Of a stretch of DNA of 16,406 nt, positions 6,312 through 15,164 are shown piece by piece. The number at the start of each line of letters is the position of its first letter. Within the stretch, counting starts at the first letter, position 1. The notes beneath the pieces were generated by a model, which did no database searches, was not told the DNA's origin, and worked only from the letters and a program-made list of their open reading frames with translations. The stretch is taken from NCBI GenBank assembly GCA_021785115.1, contig JAJYGO010000083.1, positions 1-16,406 of the forward strand, in the 5' to 3' direction. The position numbers and the translations under genes are program-made. Origin of the DNA: Chloroflexota bacterium (GTDB lineage Bacteria > Chloroflexota > Limnocylindria > Limnocylindrales > CSP1-4).

Positions 6312-7031
6312 GTGACGGAGCAGGAGAAGAACGACCGCGACTGGGATCGCCACGAATGGTCTGATGAAGAGACCGGGGACAGGGCCGACTCCGACCCTTC
6401 GAGCGGTCCGCAGCATCCGGGCTCGACCGCCACGGGCTCCTCGCGGATTGCCATGATCGTCGACCAGGAGCCGCTCGTCCGAGACCTGCTGCGGAGCGTG
6501 CTCGAGAGGCTGGGATGGCGGGTCATCGGCGCGGCAAACGCGGACGAGGCGGCATCCACGCTCGACGGCCAGCGTCCTGCGCTGCTCGTGATCGATCCGA
6601 CCCCCGCAGAGGCCCTCGATGACGACCTGCTCGCCCGGATAAGAACGCGCGACCCGGAGGCACTGATCGTGGTCGTGTCAGACGATCCCACGGCCGAAGA
6701 CATCGCCCGCGAGCTGGGCGCCACGTTCATGCCCAAACCGTTTGCGATCCGGGATTTCGCCAGGGTCGTGGCGTCGACCGAAGTCGGTATGCCGCCTCGT
6801 CGGTGGGACGACCTCGCCGACGAGCACGCGCGAGATCCTCGCCGCACGGCCGACGGCGTCTCTGTCCCAGCAGCGCTCACTGCCTGGCGGGCCGCCGAGG
6901 GGCGCCTCGCCGCCGCTCCACCGGGCAGCCGGGAGTACCAGCAGCTGGCGTCCGACGTCGAGCGGTGCCGGGCGGAGTACAGACGCGCCTTCGAACGTCG
7001 TGCATTGAACGGCTGCCGATCGTGGCCCTGA
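6312..7031 (+). CDS. Receiver-domain protein with helical tail (single-domain response regulator)
   Basis: A 239-residue protein with a hydrophilic N-terminal stretch (1-44), a receiver domain (about 45-155) and a helical C-terminal region (about 180-235). The receiver keeps Asp51 in VDQEP, the likely phospho-acceptor Asp95 in LLVIDPTP, Ser123 and Lys142 in MPKPF. Only one residue of the usual acidic pair is present. No DNA-binding or enzymatic output domain is seen; the tail is charged and may mediate protein contacts. I chose GTG at 6312 because AGGAGGG lies 9 nt upstream. The earlier ATG at 6222 would need translation through a perfect hairpin, overlaps dyad site B and has no ribosome-binding site. 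Divergent from the OmpR-type regulator, it could be its signalling partner, which is inference. Confidence 0.85.
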   Translation: MTEQEKNDRDWDRHEWSDEETGDRADSDPSSGPQHPGSTATGSSRIAMIVDQEPLVRDLLRSVLERLGWRVIGAANADEAASTLDGQRPALLVIDPTPAEALDDDLLARIRTRDPEALIVVVSDDPTAEDIARELGATFMPKPFAIRDFARVVASTEVGMPPRRWDDLADEHARDPRRTADGVSVPAALTAWRAAEGRLAAAPPGSREYQQLASDVERCRAEYRRAFERRALNGCRSWP

Positions 7032-7570
7032 CGGCACCCGGGCACCAGGCACAGCACGCCGACCCGGACGGGGAGGATGCCCACCACCACGGTCCCGCGC
7101 TTCACCTCTGTGCGGAGCCGCTCCCGGGTCGCGGCCACAGGGAGTCCCGCAGTTCGATTTCGCACGGAACGTTGCGGCCGGTCCACGTGATCGGTGACGG
7201 CCTCACCGGGGCGCCGATGGCTCTCACGCCGCGGCACCGCACGACAGACGCCTTGCGACGCGGGTCGGGACGCGTACCTGAGGCAACCGGATGCAGGCCA
7301 ATCGACGTTCTGCTGGACAGGAACCGCAGGAAAGGCGCTCGTCGATCGTGCAGAATGCGCGCTCAGGAGCAGAATCGCGGGACCGCACGGGTCGAATCGT
7401 GCGGGCACGTGTACGCCGCGGAGGCAGCCTGCAGGAGGGCCGCCGGGAGAACCGGAGGGTCGTTCGGCAGCACGGCCACCGTGCAGGCCGCCCGGCATCC
7501 GTGCCGGACATGCGGAGAGGGATCGCACGAGACCCCGGGGGACGCGAAGGGTCCCGGTGGGCCGAACTGC
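7032..7570. other. Gene-free stretch between convergent receiver and clpX genes
   Basis: No frame here gives a believable protein or ribosome-binding site. It holds several short hairpins: CCGCACG/CGTGCGG with an 8-nt loop at 7383-7404, GCACGG/CCGTGC with a 3-nt loop at 7470-7484, and GGGAC/GTCCC with a 7-nt loop at 7540-7556 just past the clpX stop. These could be terminators of the two convergent units without T-tracts, or part of an unrecognised RNA. About 540 bp is long for a gap between convergent genes. Confidence 0.45.
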
Positions 7571-8872
7571 CTACGCGCTCGCGCCCTCGGCCAGCGCCTC
7601 GTAGTTCGTCTCGTCGACACCCCGGTCGAGCTGCGCCTGCGTCAGGAGGAACGGCGGCCGCCGTCCGCGGATCGTCTCGGCCGTGATGATGCACTTGCGG
7701 ATGTCGTTGCGCTCCGGGATGTCGAACATCACGTCGAGGAGCGCCTCCTCGACGATCGACCGGAGCGCGCGGGCCCCCGTCTTGCGCTCGAGCGCGAGCT
7801 CCGCGGCGGCCTCCAGCGCCCCCGGCGTGAACGTCAGCTCGACCTTGTCGAGCGACAGGAACTTCTGGTACTGCCGCGTGACCGCGTTCTTCGGCTCCTT
7901 CGCCACCCGCACGAGGTCGGCGAGCGTCAGCGGGGCGAGCGTCACGATGACCGGCAGCCGGCCCACGAACTCGGGGATCAGGCCGAACTTGAGCAGGTCC
8001 TCCGGCATGAGCCGCTCGAGGATCTTCTCGCGCTCGGTCTTCGACATGTGCGCCTCGGACCCGAACCCGATGGAACGGCGCCCGACGCGCTCCTCGACGA
8101 TCTTCTCGAGCCCCTCGAACGCCCCGCCGCAGATGAAGAGGATGTTCGTGGTGTCGATCTGGATGAAGTCCTGGTGGGGGTGCTTGCGGCCCCCTTGCGG
8201 CGGCACGTTCGCGATCGTGCCCTCGAGGATCTTCAGCAGCGCCTGCTGCACGCCCTCGCCGGAGACGTCCCTGGTGATCGAGGGGTTGTCGGCCTTGCGG
8301 GCGATCTTGTCGATCTCGTCGATGTAGATGATCCCGCGCTGTGCCCGCTGGACGTCGAAGTCGGCGGCCTGGATCAGGCGCAGGAGGATGTTCTCGACGT
8401 CCTCGCCCACGTACCCGGCCTCGGTGAGCGAGGTCGCATCGGCGATGCAGAAGGGCACGTCGAGGATCTTCGCGAGCGTCTGCGCGAGCAGGGTCTTGCC
8501 GGAGCCGGTCGGCCCGACCATCAGGACGTTCGACTTCTGGAGCTCGACGTCGTCGACCTGGTGACCGGCATTGACCCGCTTGTAGTGGTTGTAGACGGCC
8601 ACCGACAGGACGCGCTTGGCGCGCTCCTGGCTGATCACGTACTGGTCGAGCGAGGCCTTGATCTGGTTCGGGGTCGGCAGCTTCGCGGGCTGCTGCTTGA
8701 CGCGGGGCGACTCGAGGAGTTCCTCCTCGATGATCTCCTGGCAGAGGTTGATGCACTCGTCGCAGATGTAGACGCCCTGGCCCGCGATCAGCTTGCGGAC
8801 CTGGTCCTGGCTCTTGCCGCAGAAGCTGCAGCGGTACGGGACCTTGGTGCTCTTGCCGGGGGGCGTGGACAT
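7571..8872 (-). CDS. clpX: ATP-dependent protease ATP-binding subunit ClpX
   Basis: The 433-residue AAA+ unfoldase of the ClpXP protease, which recognises, unfolds and threads substrates into ClpP in the cytoplasm. The N-terminal zinc-binding domain has two CxxC pairs (Cys15/18 and Cys37/40). Walker A GPTGSGKT is at 120-127, the GYVG pore loop at 153-156, Walker B IIYIDE at 181-186, then the RKH pore loop within GGRKHPHQ, the ClpP-docking IGF within RRSIGFGSE, and sensor 2 GARALR. Length is normal for the family. ATG at 8872 has GGGAG 8 nt upstream; the frame opens to 8947 but that part overlaps clpP and is not family-like. It is the last gene of tig-clpP-clpX, 31 nt after clpP. All key residues are present, so it should be active. 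Confidence 0.98.
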   Translation of the reverse strand: MSTPPGKSTKVPYRCSFCGKSQDQVRKLIAGQGVYICDECINLCQEIIEEELLESPRVKQQPAKLPTPNQIKASLDQYVISQERAKRVLSVAVYNHYKRVNAGHQVDDVELQKSNVLMVGPTGSGKTLLAQTLAKILDVPFCIADATSLTEAGYVGEDVENILLRLIQAADFDVQRAQRGIIYIDEIDKIARKADNPSITRDVSGEGVQQALLKILEGTIANVPPQGGRKHPHQDFIQIDTTNILFICGGAFEGLEKIVEERVGRRSIGFGSEAHMSKTEREKILERLMPEDLLKFGLIPEFVGRLPVIVTLAPLTLADLVRVAKEPKNAVTRQYQKFLSLDKVELTFTPGALEAAAELALERKTGARALRSIVEEALLDVMFDIPERNDIRKCIITAETIRGRRPPFLLTQAQLDRGVDETNYEALAEGASA

Positions 8873-8903
8873 CGCGACTACTCCCTGCGGAGGACCGCCC
8901 GGG

Positions 8904-9643
<740 letters not shown>

Positions 9644-9647
<4 letters not shown>

Positions 9648-11125
9648 GCCTGGCGGCCCTCCTCCACGGCCTCGACGGCGGCCTGCTCGATCTCGCCTGC
9701 CCGGCGCTCCCGCCCGGCAGCCTCGGCCTCGATTTCCGGCCCGATACCCGGCTCGCCCCCGATGAGGCCCACGTTGGGATCCTCCTCGAGGTGCGGCAGC
9801 GGCCCGACCTCCGGATGCGCCTCGAGCCACCGATCGACCAGCCGCTCGACGACCTGCGTCCGGCGCATGGTCGAGCGCAGATACGACCGCCCGCGGTCCG
9901 ACTCGAAGTAGCTCAGGAGGCGCGGGCTGTCCGTGTAGCGCACACGCGCCCGCGCGATCTCCGCCTCGATCTCGGCGTCCGGGACCTCGACGCCCTCGGC
10001 CTCGGCGATCTTCGAGAGCACCATCAGGACGCGGACGCGGTGCTCGGCGGGCTCCCGGTACTCGGCGTGCAGCGCGGCGTCGTCCTTGCCGGTGATGCGC
10101 GCGTACTCCTCGTAGGGGATCCCCTGCTCGGCGAGCCGCATGCGCAGCTCGTCGTGCATGACCTCGACCTCCTGGTCGATCAGCACGTCGGGGACGTCGA
10201 GCGTGGCGTTCGCGACCGCGTACTCGATGATGCGGTCGGCGAACTCGTGCCGGGCGTGGTCGCGCGCGTTCGCCTCGAGGCGCCGGCGGATGTCCACCCG
10301 CAACGCCCCCATGTCGGGGAACGAGTTCCCGACCGACTGCGCGAAGTCGTCGTCGGCCTCGGGCAGCACCTTCTCGCGGATCTCGCGGACCGCGACGTGG
10401 AAGTGCGCCGGCTGGCCGGCCAGTGCCTCCTCCGGGTAGTCCGCGGGGAAGGTGACGTCGAAGTCCTTCTCCTCGCCGGTCGAGAGGCCGACGAGCGCCT
10501 CCTCGAAGCCCGGGATCATGCGGCCCCCGCCGACGACCAGCGGGAAGCGCTCCGAGCTTCCGCCCTCGAACGGCTCGCCGTCCCGCGTTCCCTGGAACGA
10601 GATCACGACCCAGTCGTCGTTGCGGATCGACCGGTCCTCGACCGCGCGCAGGCTCGCGTGCTGGTCGCGCAGCTCGTCGATGACGTTCTCGACCTTGGCG
10701 TCGTCGACCGCCTCGACCTCCGGCGTGAAGGGGAAGTCCGCGTAGTCGCCGAGCGTCACCTCGGGCCGCACGGGCACCGAGACCCGGTAGGACGCGCCCT
10801 GTCCCTCCTCGAACCGGACCCACTCGGGATCCGGGACGGTGAGCGCGTCGAGTTTCGTCTCCTCGAGCGCGTCTCCCATCGTCGCGTTGAACAGCTGGTC
10901 CTTCGCCTCGTTGTAGATGGGATTCGCATCGGGGTCGTCGCGACGCACGCCGAGCGTGCGCTCCAGCATGACCCGCGGTGCCCGCCCGGGACGGAACCCG
11001 GGGACGCGGGTCCGCCGGCCGAGCCGGCGAACGGACTCGTCGATCGCGAGCTGGAGCCGGTCCGCCGGAAGCTCCACCTCGAGCACCACGGTGCTGCGCG
11101 GGGCTGGTGTCATGGTCACGTTCAT
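9644..11125 (-). CDS. tig: Trigger factor (ribosome-associated chaperone)
   Basis: A 493-residue chaperone that docks at the ribosome exit tunnel and holds nascent chains; the middle domain is a peptidyl-prolyl isomerase. The ribosome-binding signature is GFRPGRAPR (43-51). The FKBP-like domain spans about 170-250 ([28 protein letters not shown]). The C-terminal helical arms follow to about 445, then an acidic Glu/Ala/Gly-rich tail of about 45 residues, which makes it somewhat longer than typical (430-470). ATG at 11125 is the first start; no Shine-Dalgarno precedes it, but TATACT lies 8 nt upstream, so the mRNA is probably leaderless. It is the first gene of tig-clpP-clpX, a common arrangement that links folding of new proteins to degradation. 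Confidence 0.97.
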
Positions 11126-11133
11126 TGGGGAAA

Positions 11134-11139
11134 AGTATA
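11134..11139 (-). promoter_or_regulatory. -10 box of the tig-clpP-clpX operon
   Basis: TATACT on the minus strand ends 8 nt before the tig ATG. The AT-rich GTATACTTTTCCCCA stands out in this GC-rich DNA. Transcription would start at or within a base or two of the start codon, giving a leaderless mRNA. No Shine-Dalgarno and no clear -35 box is seen. Confidence 0.65.
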
Positions 11140-11170
11140 CGGGCGCGCCCCTGCCGCCGCCCCGCGCGGG

Positions 11171-11968
11171 TTACCTGAGGAGCAGCCGCGCCAGACGGCG
11201 CGATACCACGGCCAGGCCGATCACGCCCATCACGGCCAGGTAGGCGACGTCGATCGCCTGCGCGAGCCCGAGCGTGCCGGTCGTCAATCCGCGGAGCAGG
11301 TCGACCCCGTGGTACAGCGGTGTCAGCTGGACCACCACCTGCAGGGCCGGCGGGTACACGGTGATCGGGTAGAACGTGGCCGAGAACAGGAACATGGGCA
11401 GCAGCACCAGCTGCATCTTGTCGAAGTCCGCCCACTTGCGGATCCAGGTGGACAGTGCCATCCCCACCGACGCGAACGCGAAGCCGATCAGGATCGAGCC
11501 CGGCAGCGCGAGGAGCCAGGCCGGCGACTGGACGAGCCCGAGGACCAGCATCACGGCCAGGAACCCGATCGCGTAGAGCGTCCCGCGGAAGAGCGCCCAG
11601 GCGATCTCGCCGACGGCGACGTCCGGAACGCCGACCGGCGTCGTCAGGACGGCCTCGTACGTGTGGGCGTACTTGAGCTTGAAGAAGACGTTGGTGGTGC
11701 TGTCGTAGATGGCGCCGTTCATGGCCGCGGAGGCGAGCAGGGCGGGCGCCACGAAGACCTGGTACGGGATCGGCCGTCCGTCGAGCCCGGTGACGGTGCC
11801 CACGAGCGACCCGATCCCGAACCCGATCCCGAGCAGGTAGAAGAGCGGCTCGAAGAATCCGGAGAAGAGCACCATCCAGGTGCGCCGGTAGACCATCAGG
11901 TTCCGCTCGAAGAGCCGGCCCGGGCGCGTGATCCCGCCGAGCGGCACGATGCGGGCGAGGAGCGTCAT
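11171..11968 (-). CDS. ABC-2 type exporter permease (NodJ/DrrB-like), second copy
   Basis: A 265-residue integral membrane protein with about six membrane helices and the ABC-2 layout: an N-terminal [10 protein letters not shown] segment, helices through the centre, and the family hallmark [18 protein letters not shown] before the last helices. It should pair with the neighbouring permease and the ATPase to export a drug-like, lipid or glycan substrate across the cytoplasmic membrane. It is clearly paralogous to the adjacent permease (both have NLMVYRRTW and LTPLYHG). ATG at 11968 lies one base after the upstream gene's stop (TGA-G-ATG), so translation is coupled; the frame opens earlier, at 12064, but that is inside the previous gene. 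The substrate cannot be told from sequence. Confidence 0.92.
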   Translation of the reverse strand: MTLLARIVPLGGITRPGRLFERNLMVYRRTWMVLFSGFFEPLFYLLGIGFGIGSLVGTVTGLDGRPIPYQVFVAPALLASAAMNGAIYDSTTNVFFKLKYAHTYEAVLTTPVGVPDVAVGEIAWALFRGTLYAIGFLAVMLVLGLVQSPAWLLALPGSILIGFAFASVGMALSTWIRKWADFDKMQLVLLPMFLFSATFYPITVYPPALQVVVQLTPLYHGVDLLRGLTTGTLGLAQAIDVAYLAVMGVIGLAVVSRRLARLLLR

Positions 11969-11969
11969 C

Positions 11970-12743
11970 TCAGACGACCAGGCGGCGACGGAACGCCAGC
12001 GTCGCGACGGCGATGCCGGCGGCCGCGAACGCGAGCAGCACCGCCAGGTGGACGACGGCCGCAACGGGATCGAGCGAACCCAGGCTGAGCCCGCGCGCCA
12101 GCGCGATGCCGTGGTACAGCGGCGTCAGGTACGCCAGCGGCTGCACGAACCACGGGAGGCGGTCGAGCGGGAAGAACGTCCCGGACAGCAGGAAGAGCGG
12201 CGTGATCCCGAACCGGAACAGCACGTTGAAGTTCGAGTCGTGGCGCTGCGTGGCCGAGAAGGCCATGATCGGCGCCGCGAACGAGACTCCCGTCAGCACC
12301 GCGACGGGCAGCGCGAGGATGCCGAGCGGGGAGCGAACCGCGCCGAACGCGATCATCACCAGGAGGAACGCGCCGCAGACGAGGGAGAGACGCACGACCA
12401 CCCACTCCAGCTCCCCGAGGAGCAGGTCGCGGACCGTGAGTGGCGTGGCGAGCATCGCCTCGTAGAGCTTGTCCCACACGATCTTGCCCATGATCGGGTA
12501 CGTCGTCTCGAAGGCGGCAGTCTGCATCGCCTGCGCCGCCAGGAGCCCCGGCGCCAGGAACGCGACGTAGGGCACGTCGCCGAGCACGGCTGCCCCGGCA
12601 CCCCGGTTGACGTACCCGCCGAGCCCGATCCCCATCGCGGCCAGGAACAGGATCGGAGAGAGCAGCGAGCTCAGGACGGATCCCTGCCAGGTCCGCCGGT
12701 AGACCATCAGGTTGTGCTCGAGGACGCGTGTCCCGACGGTCAT
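11970..12743 (-). CDS. ABC-2 type exporter permease (NodJ/DrrB-like), first copy
   Basis: A 257-residue membrane protein of the ABC-2 superfamily, with about six hydrophobic helices. It starts with [19 protein letters not shown] and contains AYLTPLYHGIALARGL near the C-terminus, the position of the family signature. It likely forms a heterodimeric channel with the next gene's product. ATG at 12743 follows the ATPase stop by 11 nt; the ribosome-binding site is weak. The frame continues upstream to 13154, but there it only overlaps the ATPase gene out of frame and reads as arginine/glycine-rich sequence, so I exclude it. A heterodimer of two distinct permeases with one ATPase is less common than a homodimer, though known for this family. 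Confidence 0.92.
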   Translation of the reverse strand: MTVGTRVLEHNLMVYRRTWQGSVLSSLLSPILFLAAMGIGLGGYVNRGAGAAVLGDVPYVAFLAPGLLAAQAMQTAAFETTYPIMGKIVWDKLYEAMLATPLTVRDLLLGELEWVVVRLSLVCGAFLLVMIAFGAVRSPLGILALPVAVLTGVSFAAPIMAFSATQRHDSNFNVLFRFGITPLFLLSGTFFPLDRLPWFVQPLAYLTPLYHGIALARGLSLGSLDPVAAVVHLAVLLAFAAAGIAVATLAFRRRLVV

Positions 12744-12754
12744 CGATCCGTCAC

Positions 12755-13726
12755 TCAGTCCACCAGCGACCGGCCGGTGAGCCTGAGGAAGACGTCCTCG
12801 AGGCTGCTCCGCCGCACCAGCACGCTCTCCGGGCGGATCCCGCGCGCGTGCACGGCGGCCGCCGCGGCCTCCCCGTCGGCCGCGTACAGCAGCAGGCGGT
12901 CCGGCAGTCGCTCGACGCGATCCGCGATCCCGTCGAGCTGCCCGTCGGCGGGTACGTCGCGACCGCCGAAGCGCAGCTCGGCCACCTCCCGGCTGGCATA
13001 GCGCTCGATCAGCTCGCGTGGAGAGCCCGCCGCGACGATGCGTGCCTTGTCCATGACCACGAGCCGGTCGCACAGCTGCTCGGCCTCGTCCATGTAGTGG
13101 GTCGTCAGCACGAGCGTCACGCCACGCTGCCTGAGCCGGTAGAGGCGGTCCCACAGCAGGTGGCGGGCCTGCGGGTCGAGCCCCGTCGTCGGCTCGTCGA
13201 GCAGCAGCAGGTCGGGCTCGTTGATCAGCGCCCGGGCGATCGTCAGGCGCCGCTTCATCCCGCCGGAGAGCGGCTCCACCTCGTCGTCCGCCCGGTCCGA
13301 CAGCTGGACGAACTCCAGCAGCTCGCCGGCGCGGCGCAGCGCCTCGCGGCGGCTCAGGTCGAAGTACCGGCCGTAGATCAGCAGGTTCTCGCGGACGGTC
13401 AGCTCCATGTCGAGCGAATCCGCCTGCGGCACGACGCCGAGACGCGCCCGGATGCGGGCTCCCTCGACGGCCGGATCCATCCCCAGGACCCGCAGGCGGC
13501 CGCCGGTCACCGGAGAGACGCAGCCGATCATCCGCATCGTCGAGGTCTTGCCGGCGCCGTTCGGGCCCAGGAAGCCGAACGCCTCTCCCGGCGCAACCTC
13601 GAAGTCGACGCCGTCGACCGCGGTGAACGACCCGAAGCGCTTGACGAGGCCGTGCGCCTCGATCAGGGGCGGCACCGCATCACGATCGGCGAGGGCAGCG
13701 GAACGCGCCGCCTGGGGAACGGGCAT
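12755..13726 (-). CDS. ABC transporter ATPase (NodI/DrrA-like)
   Basis: A 323-residue ATP-hydrolysing subunit that powers the two downstream ABC-2 permeases. Walker A is GPNGAGKT (54-61), Q-loop Gln101 in VVPQAD, signature LSGGMKRR (153-160), Walker B LLLLDEPT (173-180, with Glu178 catalytic) and H-loop His210. The C-terminal 90 residues (from about 235) form the accessory domain typical of DrrA-like exporters, ending SSLEDVFLRLTGRSLVD. The ATG at 13726 has no Shine-Dalgarno; a TAGCAT box ends 9 nt before it, suggesting leaderless transcription. A later start at about residue 20 is possible because the N-terminus is variable. First gene of a three-gene exporter operon, divergent from the GT87 gene. 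Confidence 0.95.
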   Translation of the reverse strand: MPVPQAARSAALADRDAVPPLIEAHGLVKRFGSFTAVDGVDFEVAPGEAFGFLGPNGAGKTSTMRMIGCVSPVTGGRLRVLGMDPAVEGARIRARLGVVPQADSLDMELTVRENLLIYGRYFDLSRREALRRAGELLEFVQLSDRADDEVEPLSGGMKRRLTIARALINEPDLLLLDEPTTGLDPQARHLLWDRLYRLRQRGVTLVLTTHYMDEAEQLCDRLVVMDKARIVAAGSPRELIERYASREVAELRFGGRDVPADGQLDGIADRVERLPDRLLLYAADGEAAAAAVHARGIRPESVLVRRSSLEDVFLRLTGRSLVD

Positions 13727-13735
13727 GGGACGCCG

Positions 13736-13741
13736 ATGCTA
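13736..13741 (-). promoter_or_regulatory. Candidate -10 box for the ABC exporter operon
   Basis: TAGCAT on the minus strand, two mismatches from TATAAT, ends 9 nt before the ATPase ATG (13726). There is no Shine-Dalgarno between them. The weak match makes this tentative; it gains support from the same layout at tig and at the transporter gene. Confidence 0.35.
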
Positions 13742-13861
13742 CGCCAGCGGGCGTTGGTCGTGGGACGTCCGCGGGGACCGCGGTTCCGGACCTCCGGCCC
13801 GGAGACGGCCGCCCACGGGCGGCGGAGGCGCTCGGAACCCGTCCCGTCGCGCTTCGTCGCG

Positions 13862-13867
13862 CACAAT
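13862..13867 (+). promoter_or_regulatory. Candidate -10 box for the GT87-like gene
   Basis: CACAAT, two mismatches from TATAAT, ends 6 nt before the GTG at 13874. Transcription would begin at or just inside the start codon. No Shine-Dalgarno precedes this GTG or the ATG at 13904. Confidence 0.35.
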
Positions 13868-13873
13868 GGATCC

Positions 13874-15064
13874 GTGCGCGACCGATTGCGGCCGATCCGC
13901 CCGATGCGTCTGCCGGTGGACCGCCCGGCCCCGGCCCCGGCCTACGCGATTCCCGCCCCGGTCCCGGCCCTCGTCGTGCCGGGCACGCCGGAGAACGACC
14001 GGCTCCGGCTCGCGCTCGGTGCGCTGACCGCGGTCTCCATCATCGTCACCCTGCTGCACCTGCTCGCCGTGTACCCGATCGCGGTCGACATCAGGATCCC
14101 CCTCGACGCGGCGGCGCGCTGGATCCACGGCGGCCAGCCGTACCTCGCGTCCAGCTTCGATGTCACGTCGGGCGCCGGGCAGCCGTTCCTGTATCCGCCG
14201 TTCGTGCTGCCCGTGCTGGCTCCGTTCGCGTCCCTGCCGCTCGAGCCGGTCGCGGCCGGGTGGGCGGCCGCCTGCCTCGTGGTGGCCACGTGGACGCTGC
14301 GGCGCCTCGGGCTGCCGGCCTGGTCGTGGCCGCTCGCGCTCGCCTGGGCGCCCTTCCTCCAGACACTGCTCGGCCTCAACGTGCAGGTGCTCCTCTTCGG
14401 CGCGTTCGTCGCGCTGTTCGTCGATCGACCGGGTGGGCGGGCCCCGTCGAGCCCGCCGGTGATCCCGACCGCCCGACCGATGCGCGAGCGCGACGTCGGC
14501 ACGGGGTCGCGGCCGCCCATGGTGGACGGCATCCTCGGCGTCTTCGTCGCGCTGCTCAAGACCTCGCAGGTCCATCCGTGGGTCTACCTGCTCCGGCGAC
14601 GTCCGCGCGAGGCGCTCCTCGGCGTCGCGGCGGCGATCGCGCTCGTGCTGGTCACCCTGCCGTTCACCGGGATCGGCGCCTGGTTCGACTGGTTCGCGCA
14701 GGCGAGGCGCGCCGCGCAGCCCGGCCTGGCCGTCGGCGGGATCTCGCTGCTGCACTTCCTGCCGTTCCCGCTCGCCGTCGCCGCGGGCGTTGCCACCGTA
14801 CTGCTGGTGTTCGCGGTGCCGCGCCGCCACGCGGCGGCGTGGATCGGCCTGCTGACGCTGGTGGGCTCACCGGACCTGCACTACTTCGGGCTGCTGTTCG
14901 CGCTGCCGGCGATGCTCACGGTGCGGCGCGAGATCGCCCTGGTGGCGGCATTCGCGATCAGCACCTACACGACCCACGGTGCCTGGGCCGGGGTCCTCCT
15001 GGTGACCGTTGCGCTGGCCGCCTCGTACCGCCGGCCGGCGCTCCTCGAGCCCGCCGCAGCCTGA
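13874..15064 (+). CDS. GT87-type (DUF2029) membrane glycosyltransferase
   Basis: A 396-residue polytopic membrane protein with roughly nine to ten hydrophobic helices, resembling GT-C type mannosyltransferases that use polyprenyl-phosphate sugars on the outer face of the membrane. Supporting segments are VDIRIPLDAAARWIHGGQPY (71-90), FLYPPFVLPVLAPFASLPLE (105-124), the pattern most typical of the family, and LLGLNVQVLLFGAFVALF (165-182). The N-terminal 40 residues are Pro/Ala-rich. Residues 184-217 form a hydrophilic Pro/Arg-rich loop between two helices that looks like an insertion. GTG at 13874 is preferred because a -10-like box is placed for leaderless transcription; ATG at 13904 (386 residues) is the alternative. 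It may act on envelope glycans; a tie to the GT4/GH130 operon is speculative. Confidence 0.85.
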   Translation: MRDRLRPIRPMRLPVDRPAPAPAYAIPAPVPALVVPGTPENDRLRLALGALTAVSIIVTLLHLLAVYPIAVDIRIPLDAAARWIHGGQPYLASSFDVTSGAGQPFLYPPFVLPVLAPFASLPLEPVAAGWAAACLVVATWTLRRLGLPAWSWPLALAWAPFLQTLLGLNVQVLLFGAFVALFVDRPGGRAPSSPPVIPTARPMRERDVGTGSRPPMVDGILGVFVALLKTSQVHPWVYLLRRRPREALLGVAAAIALVLVTLPFTGIGAWFDWFAQARRAAQPGLAVGGISLLHFLPFPLAVAAGVATVLLVFAVPRRHAAAWIGLLTLVGSPDLHYFGLLFALPAMLTVRREIALVAAFAISTYTTHGAWAGVLLVTVALAASYRRPALLEPAAA

Positions 15065-15121
15065 CCAGCGACCTGGCCGAGCCGCCGCTCGCATCGCCGG
15101 CCGGCGAGATCCCGCCCGGAA

Positions 15122-15153
15122 GGCAATTTGCCTGCTTGCGCAAGAGATAGAAT
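15122..15153 (+). promoter_or_regulatory. Promoter and operator-like region of the MFS gene
   Basis: TAGAAT (15148-15153), one mismatch from TATAAT, ends 11 nt before the ATG at 15165. Two dyads lie just upstream: GGCAA-T-TTGCC (15122-15132) and the palindrome TTGCGCAA (15136-15143), where a -35 box and spacer would be. The stretch is AT-rich for this genome. A repressor could bind here, which fits control of an efflux-type transporter; this is inference. Confidence 0.5.
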
Positions 15154-15164
15154 ACGCGTCCGAG

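Noticed and set aside
6233..7528. A 431-codon minus-strand open frame over the receiver gene
   Set aside because: It is antisense to a clear receiver domain and is serine/arginine-rich with no family resemblance.
9648..11435. Upstream extension of the clpP frame as one long protein
   Set aside because: The extension is tig read out of frame. The ATGA overlap and the ribosome-binding site fix clpP at 9647.
9791..12088. A 765-codon plus-strand open frame
   Set aside because: It is antisense to tig and a permease gene and reads as low-complexity charged sequence.
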